In this document: positions 1-7,971 of the stretch, one piece after another
How the letters are laid out: the number at the start of each line of letters is the position of its first letter
Numbering within the stretch: the first letter of the stretch is position 1
Assembly (NCBI GenBank): GCA_035547055.1
Contig: DASZVN010000038.1
Coordinates: 1-31,039 of the forward strand
Source of the DNA: DASZVN01 sp035547055
GTDB lineage: Bacteria > Pseudomonadota > Alphaproteobacteria > Rhizobiales > Methylopilaceae
DNA: 31,039 bases
Direction: 5' to 3'
Notes under the pieces: model-generated
What the model was told of the DNA's origin: nothing
Databases searched by the model: none
The model's input: the letters and a program-made list of their open reading frames with translations, nothing else
Program-made: the position numbers and the translations under genes

Positions 1-57
1 CTCCCCCGCGCAGCGGGGGAGGGGGACCATGCGAAGCATGGTGGAGGGGGCGAGCGC
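1..57. repeat. Palindromic intergenic repeat, family F (copy 1, possibly cut by window edge)
   Basis: Two consecutive perfect hairpins are visible. CTCCCCCGC (1-9) pairs with GCGGGGGAG (13-21), and ACCATGC (26-32) pairs with GCATGGT (36-42), each around a 3-nt loop. A G-rich stretch follows. It lies just beyond the stop codon of the minus-strand M48 protease gene, so it could act as a 3' hairpin for that transcript. The style (CTCCC-GC hairpin followed by a GCGAAGC-type hairpin) matches the larger element at 16869-17024. The left end may be cut by the window. Confidence 0.65.
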
Positions 58-59
58 GC

Positions 60-1154
60 TCACCCCCAGGGACCTCGGCGGCCCCACGGGCCTTCGGCGG
101 GGATGAAGGAGGGCGGCGCGTCGGGCGTCTCGGGCGCGGGCGGCGGGGCCAGCGGCAGCGGGCCGGGGTCGTGGCCGCCGGCATAGCGCACCAGGGCGTC
201 GATCCGGACCTGGATCGGCGGGTGGGTCGCGAACAGCCGCTCGAACCCGTTCCTGATCGCGTTGTCGAAGAACATCTCGCGGATGTCGCCGGGCACGCGG
301 GGAATGTCCGAGCGGCCCTCGATCTTGCGGAGCGCCGTGATCAGGGCGTCGGGGTCCTTGGTCAGCTCGACGGAGCCGGCGTCGGCGAGAAGCTCGCGTT
401 TCCGCGACAGCGCGAGACGCAGCACGATCGCGAGGAGCCGCGCCACCAGGAAGATCGCGACCGCGATCAGGATGAGGATGATCGCGCCGCCGCCGCCCCG
501 CCGCTCGCCGTCGTCGCGCGAGCGGCCCCAGCGCCGGCCGGAGGGAAACCACCAGCCGCCCCAGCCGAAGCTGCGGATGATCAATTCGCCGCCGAGCGAG
601 ACGATGCCGACGAAGATCGTGGCGATGACGAGGAGCCGGACGTCGCCGTTGCGGATATGCGTCATCTCGTGGGCGAGCACCGCCTCGAGCTCGCGGTCGT
701 CGAGCGCGTCGAGGAGGCCGCGGGTCGCGGTGACGCAGTAGTTGCCCTTGCGGACGCCGCTGGCATAGGCGTTGAGCGCATCGGTCTCGACGATGCGGAT
801 CGAGGGCACGGTCAGGCCACGCGAGATGCAGAGATTCTCGACGAGATTGTAGAGGCGCGGCTCCTCCGCGCGGGTGACGGACTGCGCCCCGGTGGTCGCG
901 GCGATCAGCGGCTGGTGGACGAACCAGGCGATCACGTACCAGATCGCGGTCGCGATCAGCGCGATCGGGATGAGGTGCGGCATGAGGCGGGCCGCCTCGT
1001 CCAGCCCTTCGCCGACGGTCGGGTCCTGGCCGGAGACCAGGAGCAGCGCGACCGCGTAGGTGACCGCCAGCACCAGCACCGGGAAGCCCGCCAACAGCAG
1101 CACGGACTTCAGCAGGTTGTTCCAGATGTGGGTCTTGAGCCCGACGCTGCCCAT
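60..1154 (-). CDS. M48 family membrane metalloprotease (HtpX-like)
   Basis: A 364-aa integral-membrane zinc protease. Two hydrophobic segments near the N-terminus (about residues 15-40 and 60-80) precede the zinc motif HEMTH (162-166). A third hydrophobic stretch and a Gly/Arg-rich loop follow, then RKRELLADAG, whose Glu254 is the expected third zinc ligand (ExxxD of M48). HtpX-type proteases are thought to degrade damaged membrane proteins. The start chosen is the ATG at 1154, in MGSVGLKTHIWNN, preceded by GAAGGA. The frame stays open to 1262, but that extension is translated repeat DNA and is rejected. The gene lies downstream of lemA on the same strand, a common pairing, with a repeat in the 148-bp gap. 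Family assignment is firm; the substrate is unknown. Confidence 0.92.
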   Translation of the reverse strand: MGSVGLKTHIWNNLLKSVLLLAGFPVLVLAVTYAVALLLVSGQDPTVGEGLDEAARLMPHLIPIALIATAIWYVIAWFVHQPLIAATTGAQSVTRAEEPRLYNLVENLCISRGLTVPSIRIVETDALNAYASGVRKGNYCVTATRGLLDALDDRELEAVLAHEMTHIRNGDVRLLVIATIFVGIVSLGGELIIRSFGWGGWWFPSGRRWGRSRDDGERRGGGGAIILILIAVAIFLVARLLAIVLRLALSRKRELLADAGSVELTKDPDALITALRKIEGRSDIPRVPGDIREMFFDNAIRNGFERLFATHPPIQVRIDALVRYAGGHDPGPLPLAPPPAPETPDAPPSFIPAEGPWGRRGPWG

Positions 1155-1165
1155 GGGAGTCCTTC

Positions 1166-1286
1166 GTAGGGTGGGCAAGCTACGCTTGCCCACCAACACG
1201 GGCTCGCCCGTGCTGGTATCCCGATGCGCAAGTCGGGCAGGCCCGACTTGCGACGTGGGCATCAGCGGAGCCGATGCCCACCCTAC
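1166..1286. repeat. Four-hairpin modular repeat, family A (full-length copy A1)
   Basis: Begins GTAGGGTGGGC and ends with the complement GCCCACCCTAC. Inside are four hairpins: GTGGGCAAGC/GCTTGCCCAC (1171-1193), CACGGGC/GCCCGTG (1197-1212), CGCAAGTCGGGC/GCCCGACTTGCG (1227-1252) and GTGGGCATC/GATGCCCAC (1255-1281). The whole 121-bp unit corresponds, in inverted orientation, to 12079-12200. It separates lemA from the M48 protease gene, and its edge directly abuts the protease gene's ribosome binding site (GAAGGA, minus strand, 1165-1160). Confidence 0.88.
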
Positions 1287-1302
1287 AATGAAGAGCCGAT
1301 CC

Positions 1303-1863
1303 TCAGAACTTCACCTGCGGGGCGGCTTCGACGGCGGCGCGGTCGGCCTGCGGCACCTCGAAGAAGGTGCGCTGGGTGAAGCCCATCGACGCCGCGAACA
1401 GCACCGCCGGGAACTGCTGGATCGCCGCGTTGAACTCCGCCACCGCGTTGTTGAAGAAGCGCCGCGAGGCCGCGATCTTGTTCTCGAGGTCGCCGAGCTC
1501 GGTCTGGAGCTGCAGGAAGTTCTGGTTGGCCTTGAGGTCGGGATAGGCCTCGGCTACCGCGAACAATTGGCGCAGCGCCCCGGTCAGCATGTTCTCGGCC
1601 TGGGCCTGGGCCTGCGGCGAGGACGCCGTGACGGCGGCCTGGCGGGCCTTCACCACTTCGTCGAGGGTGCCGCGCTCGTGGGCGGCGTAGCCTTTCACGG
1701 TTTCGACCAGGTTGGGCACGAGGTCGTGGCGCTGCTTGAGCTGCACGTCGACGTCGGCCCAGGCCTGGTTCGCCGTCTGCCTGAGCCCGACCAGGCGGTT
1801 GTAGACCGTGATCGCCCACAGGATGATCACCACCACGATCGCCAAGATGATCCAACCGACCAT
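1303..1863 (-). CDS. lemA: LemA family protein
   Basis: A 186-aa protein with one N-terminal membrane segment (about residues 3-20, WIILAIVVVIILWAI). It is followed by the characteristic LemA helical region: YNRLVGLRQTANQAWADVD, QRHDLVPNLVETVKGYAAHE and later AYPDLKANQNFLQLQTEL. Length and order of these blocks match the family. LemA proteins are membrane-anchored helical-bundle proteins of uncertain biochemical role, often encoded beside membrane proteases or TPM-domain proteins. The downstream M48 protease gene on the same strand fits that pattern. The start at 1863 has a GGGGAGAG ribosome binding site upstream. Assignment is secure; molecular function is not known. Confidence 0.93.
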   Translation of the reverse strand: MVGWIILAIVVVIILWAITVYNRLVGLRQTANQAWADVDVQLKQRHDLVPNLVETVKGYAAHERGTLDEVVKARQAAVTASSPQAQAQAENMLTGALRQLFAVAEAYPDLKANQNFLQLQTELGDLENKIAASRRFFNNAVAEFNAAIQQFPAVLFAASMGFTQRTFFEVPQADRAAVEAAPQVKF

Positions 1864-1885
1864 TCGGACTCTCCCCGGTCCATAT

Positions 1886-1976
1886 GCTGAGGAGCGAAGC
1901 GAAGCTTCGCGTCTCGAAGCACGGATGCGTGGCCCATCCTTCGAGACGGCCGCCGCGCGGCCGCCTCAGGATGAGG
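1886..1976. repeat. Palindromic intergenic repeat, family C
   Basis: CGTCTCGAAG (1910-1919) pairs perfectly with CTTCGAGACG (1939-1948), flanked by GCGAAGC-rich DNA and by GGCCGCC/GCGGCC and CCTCAGGATGAGG modules. The CATCCTTCGAGAC and CTCAGGATGAGG words are typical of an interspersed repeat seen in many alphaproteobacterial genomes (recalled, not searched). It fills most of the divergent gap between lemA and the protease gene starting at 2089. Confidence 0.7.
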
Positions 1977-2088
1977 CATTGCCAAGTACAGCATAGCTTG
2001 GGCGAGGCCGGCCTGCGACGGCAATCTCTCGCCCTTCTGCGGTCGCGGGCCTATATCCGCTGGCGGGGTGCGCGTGCGAGGAACGAAT

Positions 2089-3504
2089 ATGATCCTGCGA
2101 CGGTCCGGCCTGACGACAGCGGCGGCGATCCTTCTCGGGCTGGCCTTGGCCGGGCCGGCGACGGCCGAGGAGCGGGCGCTGCCGGCGAGCCGCAGCGAAA
2201 TCCAGCTCTCCTACGCCCCGATCGTCCACACCGTCTCGCCGGCGGTGGTCAATGTCTACGCCGCGCGGGTGGTGGCGCAGCGCAACACCCTGTTCGACGA
2301 CCCGCTGTTCCGCCGCTTCTTCGGCAATTCGGTACCGTTCGGCGGGCGCAAGCGGGTCCAGGAGGCGCTCGGCTCGGGCGTGATCGTCGACCGCTCGGGC
2401 CTCGTCGTCACCAACAACCACGTCATCGAGGGCGCTACCGAGCTGAAGGTCTCGCTGGTCGACCAGCGCCAGTTCGACGCCGAGGTGGTGATCGCCGACC
2501 CGCGGATGGACCTCGCGGTGCTCCGCATCAAGGGCGGCAGCGGCGACTTCCCGACCGTGCCGCTCGCCGATGACGACAGCTACGAGGTCGGCGACCTCGT
2601 GCTCGCGATCGGCAACCCCTACGGCCTCGGCCAGACCGTGACGTCGGGCATCGTCTCCGCCGTCCGGCACATCGACCTCGGCGAGGGCGACGACCGCGTC
2701 TTCATCCAGACCGACGCCGCCATCAACCAAGGCAATTCCGGCGGCGCGCTGGTTAACATGAAGGGCCGCCTGATCGGCATCAACTCGGCGATCCTGTCGC
2801 CGTCGGGCGCCAATGCCGGCATCGGCTTCGCCATCCCGAGTTCGCTGGTCCGTCTGATCGTCGCCTCGGCCGAGGCCGGCAAGACCTCCGTGGCGCGGCC
2901 CTGGCTCGGCGCCTCGCTGCAATCGGTGACGCCGGACATCGCGCGCTCGATGAACTTGCCACGGCCCGAGGGCGCGCTGGTGAGCGACGTCGAGAAGGAT
3001 TCGCCCGCGGCGGAGGCGGGGCTGAAGCCGGGCGATCTCGTCACCGCGGTCGACGACCACGAGACCGGCGACGCCGCCGAGGTGACCTATCTCTTCACCA
3101 CCCGGCCGATCGGCTCGACCGCGAGCCTCGCGGTGCGGCGCGACGGGCGCGACCTCGTCGTTCCGGTCAAGGTCGAGACCGCGCCCGAGGTGCCCCCGCG
3201 CGACCAGATCACGCTCGCCGGCCGCGGGCCGTTGTCGGGGGCGACGGTCGTGAACATCTCGCCGGCGGTCTCGCAGCAACTCGGCCTGAGCGGCGTCGAG
3301 AAGGGCGTCGCGGTCTCCGCGGTGGCCGACGGCTCGATCGCCGCGCAGGTCGGCTTCCAGAAGGGCGACGTGGTGCTGTCGCTGAACGGCTCGAATGTCG
3401 GCTCGACCCACGAGCTCGATCGCCTGAACGGCGACGGCAGCCGGGTATGGCGGATCACGCTCGACCGCGGCGGCCAGCGCCTGTCGCAGGTCCTGCGCTA
3501 CTGA
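2089..3504 (+). CDS. DegP/DegQ (Do) family periplasmic serine protease
   Basis: A 471-aa protein with an N-terminal Sec signal (RR, then AAAILLGLALAG, cleavage probably after ATA near residue 26). A trypsin-like domain shows the triad His111 (TNNHVIEG), Asp141 (PRMDLAVL) and Ser217 (GNSGGAL). Two PDZ domains follow (about 272-360 and 385-468). It is expected to act as a periplasmic chaperone-protease for misfolded envelope proteins. I chose the ATG at 2089, with GAGGAAC 7 nt upstream, over an in-frame GTG at 2068 because the signal peptide then begins correctly. A CTATAT at 2051-2056 could be a -10 element, but no good -35 is visible. It is followed by rarA after a repeat. DegP, DegQ and MucD cannot be separated by eye. 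Confidence 0.93.
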   Translation: MILRRSGLTTAAAILLGLALAGPATAEERALPASRSEIQLSYAPIVHTVSPAVVNVYAARVVAQRNTLFDDPLFRRFFGNSVPFGGRKRVQEALGSGVIVDRSGLVVTNNHVIEGATELKVSLVDQRQFDAEVVIADPRMDLAVLRIKGGSGDFPTVPLADDDSYEVGDLVLAIGNPYGLGQTVTSGIVSAVRHIDLGEGDDRVFIQTDAAINQGNSGGALVNMKGRLIGINSAILSPSGANAGIGFAIPSSLVRLIVASAEAGKTSVARPWLGASLQSVTPDIARSMNLPRPEGALVSDVEKDSPAAEAGLKPGDLVTAVDDHETGDAAEVTYLFTTRPIGSTASLAVRRDGRDLVVPVKVETAPEVPPRDQITLAGRGPLSGATVVNISPAVSQQLGLSGVEKGVAVSAVADGSIAAQVGFQKGDVVLSLNGSNVGSTHELDRLNGDGSRVWRITLDRGGQRLSQVLRY

Positions 3505-3510
3505 GGGCAG

Positions 3511-3601
3511 CGTCATTGCGAGGAACGAAGTGGCGAAGCAATCCAGGGCCGCAAGCGCCGCGGCCGGAGCCCTGGATTGCTTCGCTTCGCGCGCAATGAC
3601 G
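3511..3601. repeat. Palindromic intergenic repeat, family B (CGTCATTGCG ... CGCAATGACG)
   Basis: Termini CGTCATTGCG (3511-3520) and CGCAATGACG (3592-3601) are perfect inverted repeats. Internally GAAGCAATCCAGGG pairs with CCCTGGATTGCTTC, leaving a GC-rich loop. The unit forms one long cruciform or RNA hairpin of about 91 bp. This word set (GTCATTGCGAG, GAAGCAATCCAG) is familiar from interspersed repeats of alphaproteobacteria. It lies between the Do protease stop and rarA and may act as a terminator-like or mRNA-stabilising hairpin. Confidence 0.85.
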
Positions 3602-3615
3602 GATAGGCTTCGGGC

Positions 3616-4926
3616 ATGACCACGCTGTTCGAGGCTGCCGGCCTGGACAAGGGCGCGCCCCGCCCGCTGGCCGACCGTCTTCGTCCGCGCCGCCTCGCCG
3701 AGGTGGTCGGGCAGGACCATCTGGTCGGGCCCGACGGGGCGCTGACCCGTTTGCTCGGGTCGGGCAGCCTCGGCTCGCTGATCTTCTGGGGGCCGCCCGG
3801 CACCGGCAAGACCACTGTCGCCCGCCTCCTCGCCGACGAGACCGACCTTCATTTCGAGCCGATCTCGGCGATCTTCTCGGGCGTCGCCGACCTGAAGCGG
3901 ATCTTCGAAGCCGCGCGGGGCCGGCGCGCGGTGGGGCAGGGGACGCTGCTCTTCGTCGACGAGATCCACCGCTTCAACCGCGCCCAGCAGGACGCCTTCC
4001 TCCCGGTGATGGAGGACGGCACGGTGACCCTCGTCGGCGCCACGACCGAGAACCCGTCCTTCGCGCTCAACGCCGCGCTGCTGTCGCGGGCGCGGGTGAT
4101 GGTGTTCCAGCCGCTCGCCGTCGAGGCGATGGAGAAGCTGCTCGCCCGTGCCGAAGTCGCGGAGGGGCGCGCGCTGCCGCTCGACGAGGAAGGCCGCGCC
4201 TCGCTGCTTCGCATGGCCGACGGCGACGGCCGCGCCGCGCTGACGCTTGCCGAGGAGGTCTGGCGCGCGGCGCGCGAAGGCGAAATGTTCGGCCAGGACG
4301 CGCTGCAGGAGATCGTGCAGCGGCGCGCGCCGATCTACGACAAGGCCCAGGACGGCCACTACAATCTGATCTCGGCCTTGCACAAATCGGTCCGCGGCTC
4401 CGATCCCGACGCCGCGCTCTACTACCTCGCCCGCATGCTCGACGCCGGGGAGGACCCGCTCTACCTCGCCCGCCGCATGGTCAGGATGGCGTCCGAGGAC
4501 GTTGGCCTCGCCGACCCGCAGGCGCTCGTCCTCTGCAACGCCGCCCGCGAGGCCTACGAGAATCTCGGCACGCCGGAGGGCGAGCTGGCACTGGCCGAGG
4601 CCTGCCTCTACCTCGCGACCGCGCCGAAATCGAACGCGACCTATCTCGCCTTCGGCCGCGCCCGCGCCGCCGCCAAGGCCCGCGGCTCGCTGCCGCCGCC
4701 GAAAATCATCCTCAACGCCCCGACCAAGCTGATGAAGCAGGAGGGCTACGGCTCGGGCTACCGCTACGACCACGACGAGCCCGAGGCATTCTCCGGCCAG
4801 GACTATTTCCCCGAGGCGATGGGCCGCGAGACCTTCTATGATCCGCCCGACCGCGGCTTCGAGCGCGAGATCCGCAAGCGGCTGGACTATTGGGCTAAGC
4901 TCCGGAAGGAGCGGGGCGGCTCGTAG
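3616..4926 (+). CDS. rarA: Replication-associated recombination protein RarA (MgsA), AAA+ ATPase
   Basis: A 436-aa AAA+ ATPase that acts at stalled replication forks. Walker A is GPPGTGKT (59-66), Walker B is LLFVDEIH (111-118) followed by RFNRAQQDAFLP, and sensor 1 is GATTENPSF (141-149). The C-terminal tetramerisation region contains the RarA-typical blocks HYNLISALHKSVRGSDPDAALYY, MVRMASEDVGLADPQAL and PKSNATYLAF (quoted in pieces). Length is normal. No Shine-Dalgarno is visible before the ATG at 3616; GATAGG (3602-3607) could be a -10 element, which would make the transcript nearly leaderless. The stop codon TAG lies inside repeat A2. Confidence 0.96.
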   Translation: MTTLFEAAGLDKGAPRPLADRLRPRRLAEVVGQDHLVGPDGALTRLLGSGSLGSLIFWGPPGTGKTTVARLLADETDLHFEPISAIFSGVADLKRIFEAARGRRAVGQGTLLFVDEIHRFNRAQQDAFLPVMEDGTVTLVGATTENPSFALNAALLSRARVMVFQPLAVEAMEKLLARAEVAEGRALPLDEEGRASLLRMADGDGRAALTLAEEVWRAAREGEMFGQDALQEIVQRRAPIYDKAQDGHYNLISALHKSVRGSDPDAALYYLARMLDAGEDPLYLARRMVRMASEDVGLADPQALVLCNAAREAYENLGTPEGELALAEACLYLATAPKSNATYLAFGRARAAAKARGSLPPPKIILNAPTKLMKQEGYGSGYRYDHDEPEAFSGQDYFPEAMGRETFYDPPDRGFEREIRKRLDYWAKLRKERGGS

Positions 4927-4997
4927 GGTGGGCATCGCTTGCGATGCCCACCTCTGGCGTCGATCGTGGGCGTCGATCGTGCCGACGCCCACCCTGC
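4923..4997. repeat. Family A repeat, short copy A2, overlapping rarA stop
   Basis: Starts GTAGGGTGGGC at 4923 and ends GCCCACCCTGC at 4997. GGTGGGCATCG (4927-4937) pairs perfectly with CGATGCCCACC (4942-4952) around a CTTG loop, making an 11-bp hairpin just after the rarA stop. The rarA stop TAG (4924-4926) is the TAG of the repeat's own GTAGGG. The middle holds a duplicated GTCGATCGTG word. It could serve as a rarA 3' hairpin, although no U-tract follows. Confidence 0.85.
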
Positions 4998-5094
4998 AGG
5001 CTTCGCCGTCGGCTCCCCGCCGGCGGACAGGCCCGCGCCGCGGCCCGACTGGCCAAAGCACGGGCGATCGTTATAGTCGCGTACACATAACCAC

Positions 5095-5129
5095 CCGGGC
5101 TCGTCTCCCCTTGGAGCAGGAGAGCCCGG
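5095..5129 (+). promoter_or_regulatory. Hairpin in the aldehyde dehydrogenase leader
   Basis: CCGGGCTC (5095-5102) pairs with GAGCCCGG (5122-5129). A nested CTCC/GGAG pair (5105-5108 with 5113-5116) extends the fold around a CCTT loop. It ends 20 nt before the ATG at 5150, leaving the ribosome binding site (about 5139-5142) free. A possible -10 (TATAGT, 5072-5077) lies upstream without a convincing -35. Function is unknown; it could be a mRNA 5' stabiliser or a weak attenuator. Confidence 0.35.
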
Positions 5130-5149
5130 CCCACGGACGAGGATGGCAG

Positions 5150-6601
5150 ATGGGCTACGGAACCGACGCCAACGGCAAAGGCGAAGTCACCTTTCGCTTC
5201 ACCCACACGATCGACGGCAAGGCGGAGGCCAGCGCCGAGACCTTCGGCGTGATCAACCCCTCTACGGCGGCGGTGTTCGCCCAATGCCCCGATGCGACGC
5301 GCGAGCAGCTCGACCGGGCGGTGGCCGCGGCACGGCGCGCCTTCGCGGACTGGAGCCGGCTCTCCTTCGCCGAGCGCCGCGGCTATCTCCGCCGGCTCGC
5401 CGCCAAGGTGCGGGAGAACGGTCCCGAGCTCGCCGCGCTGATCACCCGCGAGCAGGGCAAGCCGCTGTCGAACGCGGTCGGCGAGGTCGCGGGCACCGCG
5501 ATGTCGCTCGAGAAGATGGCCGAGATCGAGCTCAACGACGAGGTGCTGCGCGACGACGGCAAGCGCCGCTTCACGCTGCACTACCGCCCGATGGGCGTCG
5601 TCGGCGCGATCGCGCCGTGGAACGTGCCGCTCGCGCTCGCCGCGCACAAGATCGCCCAGGCGCTCTATGCCGGCAGCACGCTGGTGCTGAAGCCCTCGCC
5701 CTACACGCCGCTGTCGACGCTGCTCATGGGCGAGATCTCGCGCGAGGTGATGCCGCCCGGCGTCTTCAACGTGCTCGGCGGCGGCAACGCGCTCGGCCAA
5801 TGGCTGACCGAGCATCCCGGCGTCGACAAGATCACCTTCACCGGCTCGGTCGCGACCGGCAAGAAGGTGATGGCGAGCGCCGCCGCCACGCTGAAGCGGG
5901 TGACGCTGGAGCTCGGCGGCAACGACCCGGCGATCATCCTGGACGACGCCGACCTGTCGTCCTCGATCGCCCGGATCTTCAACGGCGCCTTCGCCAATTG
6001 CGGCCAGATCTGCATGGCGATCAAGCGCGTCTACGTGCCCGAGCCGATGTACGACAAGGTCTGCGACGGTCTGGTCGAGATCGCCAACAGCTACCGCGTC
6101 GGCGACGGCTTCGAGCCCGACGTGCAGATGGGGCCGCTGCAGAACAAGATGCAGTTCGACAAGGTGCTGGACGTGCTGGAGGACACCAAGAAGCAGCCCG
6201 GCGCGCGCATCCTTTCCGGCGGCCACACGCTGAACCGGCCGGGCTACTATCTCGCGCCGACCATCGTGGCCGGCCTCAAGGACGATGCCCGCCTCGTCAC
6301 CGAGGAGCAGTTCGGCCCGGTGCTGCCGGTCTTGAGCTACCGCGACCTCGACGACGTGGTCGCGCGCGCCAACGACACCAGGATGGGCCTGTGTGCCTCG
6401 GTGTGGACGACCGACATCCCGAAGGGCGAGGAAGTCGCGTCGCGCATCGAGGCGGGGACCGTGTGGGTCAACCACCACATCGGCTCCGAGCCCGACGTGC
6501 CTTTCGGCGGCTTCAAGGAATCCGGCGTCGGACGCGAGCACGGCGTCATGGGCCTCCAGGCCTACATGGAGGCGCAGGTCATCAACACGCCGGTGCAATA
6601 G
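5150..6601 (+). CDS. NAD(P)-dependent aldehyde dehydrogenase
   Basis: A 483-aa ALDH-superfamily enzyme that oxidises an aldehyde to a carboxylate. Visible motifs are the oxyanion Asn158 in PWNVP, cofactor Lys181 in LVLKPS, the Rossmann loop FTGSVATGKK (230-239), general base Glu254 in VTLELGGNDP and nucleophile Cys288 in NCGQICMAIKR. EEQFGPVLPV and FGGFKESGVGREHG follow near the C-terminus. GQICMA instead of the common GQ(V/R)CTA places it in a less characterised subgroup; substrate cannot be read. The ATG at 5150 has GAGGA 7 nt upstream; the longer open frame back to 4838 overlaps rarA and is rejected. The neighbour is an enolase-superfamily enzyme, suggesting sugar-acid or aromatic-acid catabolism (inference). 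Confidence 0.93.
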   Translation: MGYGTDANGKGEVTFRFTHTIDGKAEASAETFGVINPSTAAVFAQCPDATREQLDRAVAAARRAFADWSRLSFAERRGYLRRLAAKVRENGPELAALITREQGKPLSNAVGEVAGTAMSLEKMAEIELNDEVLRDDGKRRFTLHYRPMGVVGAIAPWNVPLALAAHKIAQALYAGSTLVLKPSPYTPLSTLLMGEISREVMPPGVFNVLGGGNALGQWLTEHPGVDKITFTGSVATGKKVMASAAATLKRVTLELGGNDPAIILDDADLSSSIARIFNGAFANCGQICMAIKRVYVPEPMYDKVCDGLVEIANSYRVGDGFEPDVQMGPLQNKMQFDKVLDVLEDTKKQPGARILSGGHTLNRPGYYLAPTIVAGLKDDARLVTEEQFGPVLPVLSYRDLDDVVARANDTRMGLCASVWTTDIPKGEEVASRIEAGTVWVNHHIGSEPDVPFGGFKESGVGREHGVMGLQAYMEAQVINTPVQ

Positions 6602-6623
6602 CCCCGCGGGCATCGCCACGATC

Positions 6624-6649
6624 GACGGCCGGCCGTGAGGCCGGCCGTC
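6624..6649 (+). terminator. Probable rho-independent-like terminator after aldehyde dehydrogenase gene
   Basis: GACGGCCGGCC (6624-6634) and GGCCGGCCGTC (6639-6649) form a perfect 11-bp stem with a GTGA loop, starting 22 nt after the stop codon. Only GTCTT follows, so the U-tract is poor. Its position between two genes on the same strand suggests that the downstream enolase-superfamily gene has its own promoter. Confidence 0.6.
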
Positions 6650-6682
6650 GTCTTGACGCTCGCCAGCCGGCTAGCGGCCGCA

Positions 6683-6700
6683 TGGCCGGGCGCCCGGCCA
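6683..6700. repeat. Perfect 18-bp palindrome
   Basis: TGGCCGGGCGCCCGGCCA is its own reverse complement. It lies between the terminator-like hairpin and the enolase-superfamily gene, about 130 bp before that gene's start. It could be an operator for a dimeric regulator or part of a GC-rich structural region. No second copy was noticed in the window. Confidence 0.35.
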
Positions 6701-6830
6701 ATCCGCTCCTGTCCATGCCGCAATACGCCTGAGCGGCCTTGCCGCCACGCGGGCCATTGTGGGCGGGAAGCTCGTTTGCGATAGCTGCCGCAGGCGGTCG
6801 TCCGGCGCATCGCCGCGACAGGAGGGACGG

Positions 6831-7952
6831 GTGAGCGGGGACTTCGTCATCGAGCGGGTCGAGGCGCGCGCCGTCGCGGTGCCGCTGTCGCAGACCTTCA
6901 AGGGCAGCATCTACGAGGTCAGCCATCGCACCGCGATCGTGACGCGCGTGACGACCCGCGAGGGCCTGGTCGGCGAGGGCCTCAACATGGTCGGCGAGCG
7001 CGGCCTGCTGCCGGTCGTCCGGCGCATCGTGCTGGAGGAGATCGCGCCGGTCATCGTCGGCCAGCCGGTGTTCGCGACCGAGCGCTGCTGGGAGCGGATG
7101 GACCGCGCCACCGACCATGGCGGCCGCGATCCGCGCGCCGGCTACCGCGCCATGGCCTGTGCCGACACCGCGATCTGGGACGCCGTCGGCAAGGCGGTCG
7201 GCCAGCCGCTCTACCGCCTCTGGGGCGGTTTTCGCGACAAGCTGCCGGTGATCGCGATCGCGGGCTATCACCGCGAGGGCGACGAGGCCGCCTTCGGCGA
7301 GGAGATGATCGAGCTGCGCGCGCTCGGCATGGGCGGCTGCAAGTTCAAGGTCGGCGGCGACCCGGTGCGCGACGCCGCCCGCGTCCGTGCCGCGCGGGAG
7401 GCGATCGGGCCGGATTTCGTGCTCTGCGTCGATGCCAACCGCGGCTGGAGCCGCGCCGACGCGGTCGACTTCGCCCGGCGCATCGACGGGCTCGGCGTGC
7501 GCTGGTTCGAGGAGCCCTGCCGCTGGCGCAACGACCGCCGCGACATGGCCGACGTGCGCCGCGCCGGCGGGGTGCCGGTCTGCGCCGGCCAGTCGGAGGG
7601 CTCGGCCGAGGCCTGCCGCGACCTCATGATCGACGGCGCGATCGACGTCTGCAATTTCGATGCGAGCTGGGGCGGCGGGCCGACGGTGTGGAACCGCGTC
7701 GCCGGCACCGCGGCCTCGTTCGGGGTCGAGATGGCCCATCACGGCGAGCCCCATCTCGGTGCCCATCTCCTCGCCGCGATCGCCGGCGGCACCTACATGG
7801 AGACCCACCACCCCGACCGCGACCCGGTGTTCCACGGCATGATCGTCGACCGTGCCCCGTTCGAGCACGGCACCTATGCAATCCCGCCCGACCGGCCCGG
7901 CTGGGGCATCACCCTCGATGCGGACAAGCTCAAGGCGTTCGAGCTGGCCTGA
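6831..7952 (+). CDS. Enolase superfamily enzyme (mandelate racemase / muconate lactonizing family)
   Basis: A 373-aa protein with an N-terminal capping domain and a C-terminal TIM barrel. Key residues are the KxK pair Lys171/Lys173 (CKFKVGG), metal ligands Asp201 (VDANRGW), Glu227 (WFEEP) and probably Glu256 (CAGQSEGS), Asp278 (NFDASWGG), and His303/His304 (MAHHGEPHLG) in the position of the MR-type catalytic His. The family abstracts an alpha-proton of a carboxylate to racemise, dehydrate or cycloisomerise it. An MR-like sugar-acid dehydratase is plausible, but the substrate cannot be read. The start is GTG 6831 with GGAGGG upstream; the open frame back to 6759 is rejected. It follows the aldehyde dehydrogenase gene on the same strand after a terminator-like hairpin. 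Confidence 0.9.
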   Translation: MSGDFVIERVEARAVAVPLSQTFKGSIYEVSHRTAIVTRVTTREGLVGEGLNMVGERGLLPVVRRIVLEEIAPVIVGQPVFATERCWERMDRATDHGGRDPRAGYRAMACADTAIWDAVGKAVGQPLYRLWGGFRDKLPVIAIAGYHREGDEAAFGEEMIELRALGMGGCKFKVGGDPVRDAARVRAAREAIGPDFVLCVDANRGWSRADAVDFARRIDGLGVRWFEEPCRWRNDRRDMADVRRAGGVPVCAGQSEGSAEACRDLMIDGAIDVCNFDASWGGGPTVWNRVAGTAASFGVEMAHHGEPHLGAHLLAAIAGGTYMETHHPDRDPVFHGMIVDRAPFEHGTYAIPPDRPGWGITLDADKLKAFELA

Positions 7953-7971
7953 TGACGTATTGCGAGGTGCC

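Noticed and set aside
1155..1262. N-terminal extension of the M48 protease
   Set aside because: The extension is translated family A repeat DNA. The ATG at 1154 has a ribosome binding site and gives the expected N-terminus.
1966..5061. Very long minus-strand open frame (about 1,030 codons) opposite the Do protease and rarA
   Set aside because: It is antisense to two clearly conserved genes and its translation is low-complexity, rich in Arg, Ala, Gly and Asp. This is an effect of high-GC third positions.
5041..5149. Sigma-54 promoter upstream of the aldehyde dehydrogenase
   Set aside because: No correctly spaced GG/GC pair of the -24/-12 type was found; TGGCCAAAGCACGGGC does not fit.
4895..6619. 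Long minus-strand open frame opposite the aldehyde dehydrogenase
   Set aside because: The plus strand has all ALDH catalytic motifs; the antisense product has no recognisable domain.
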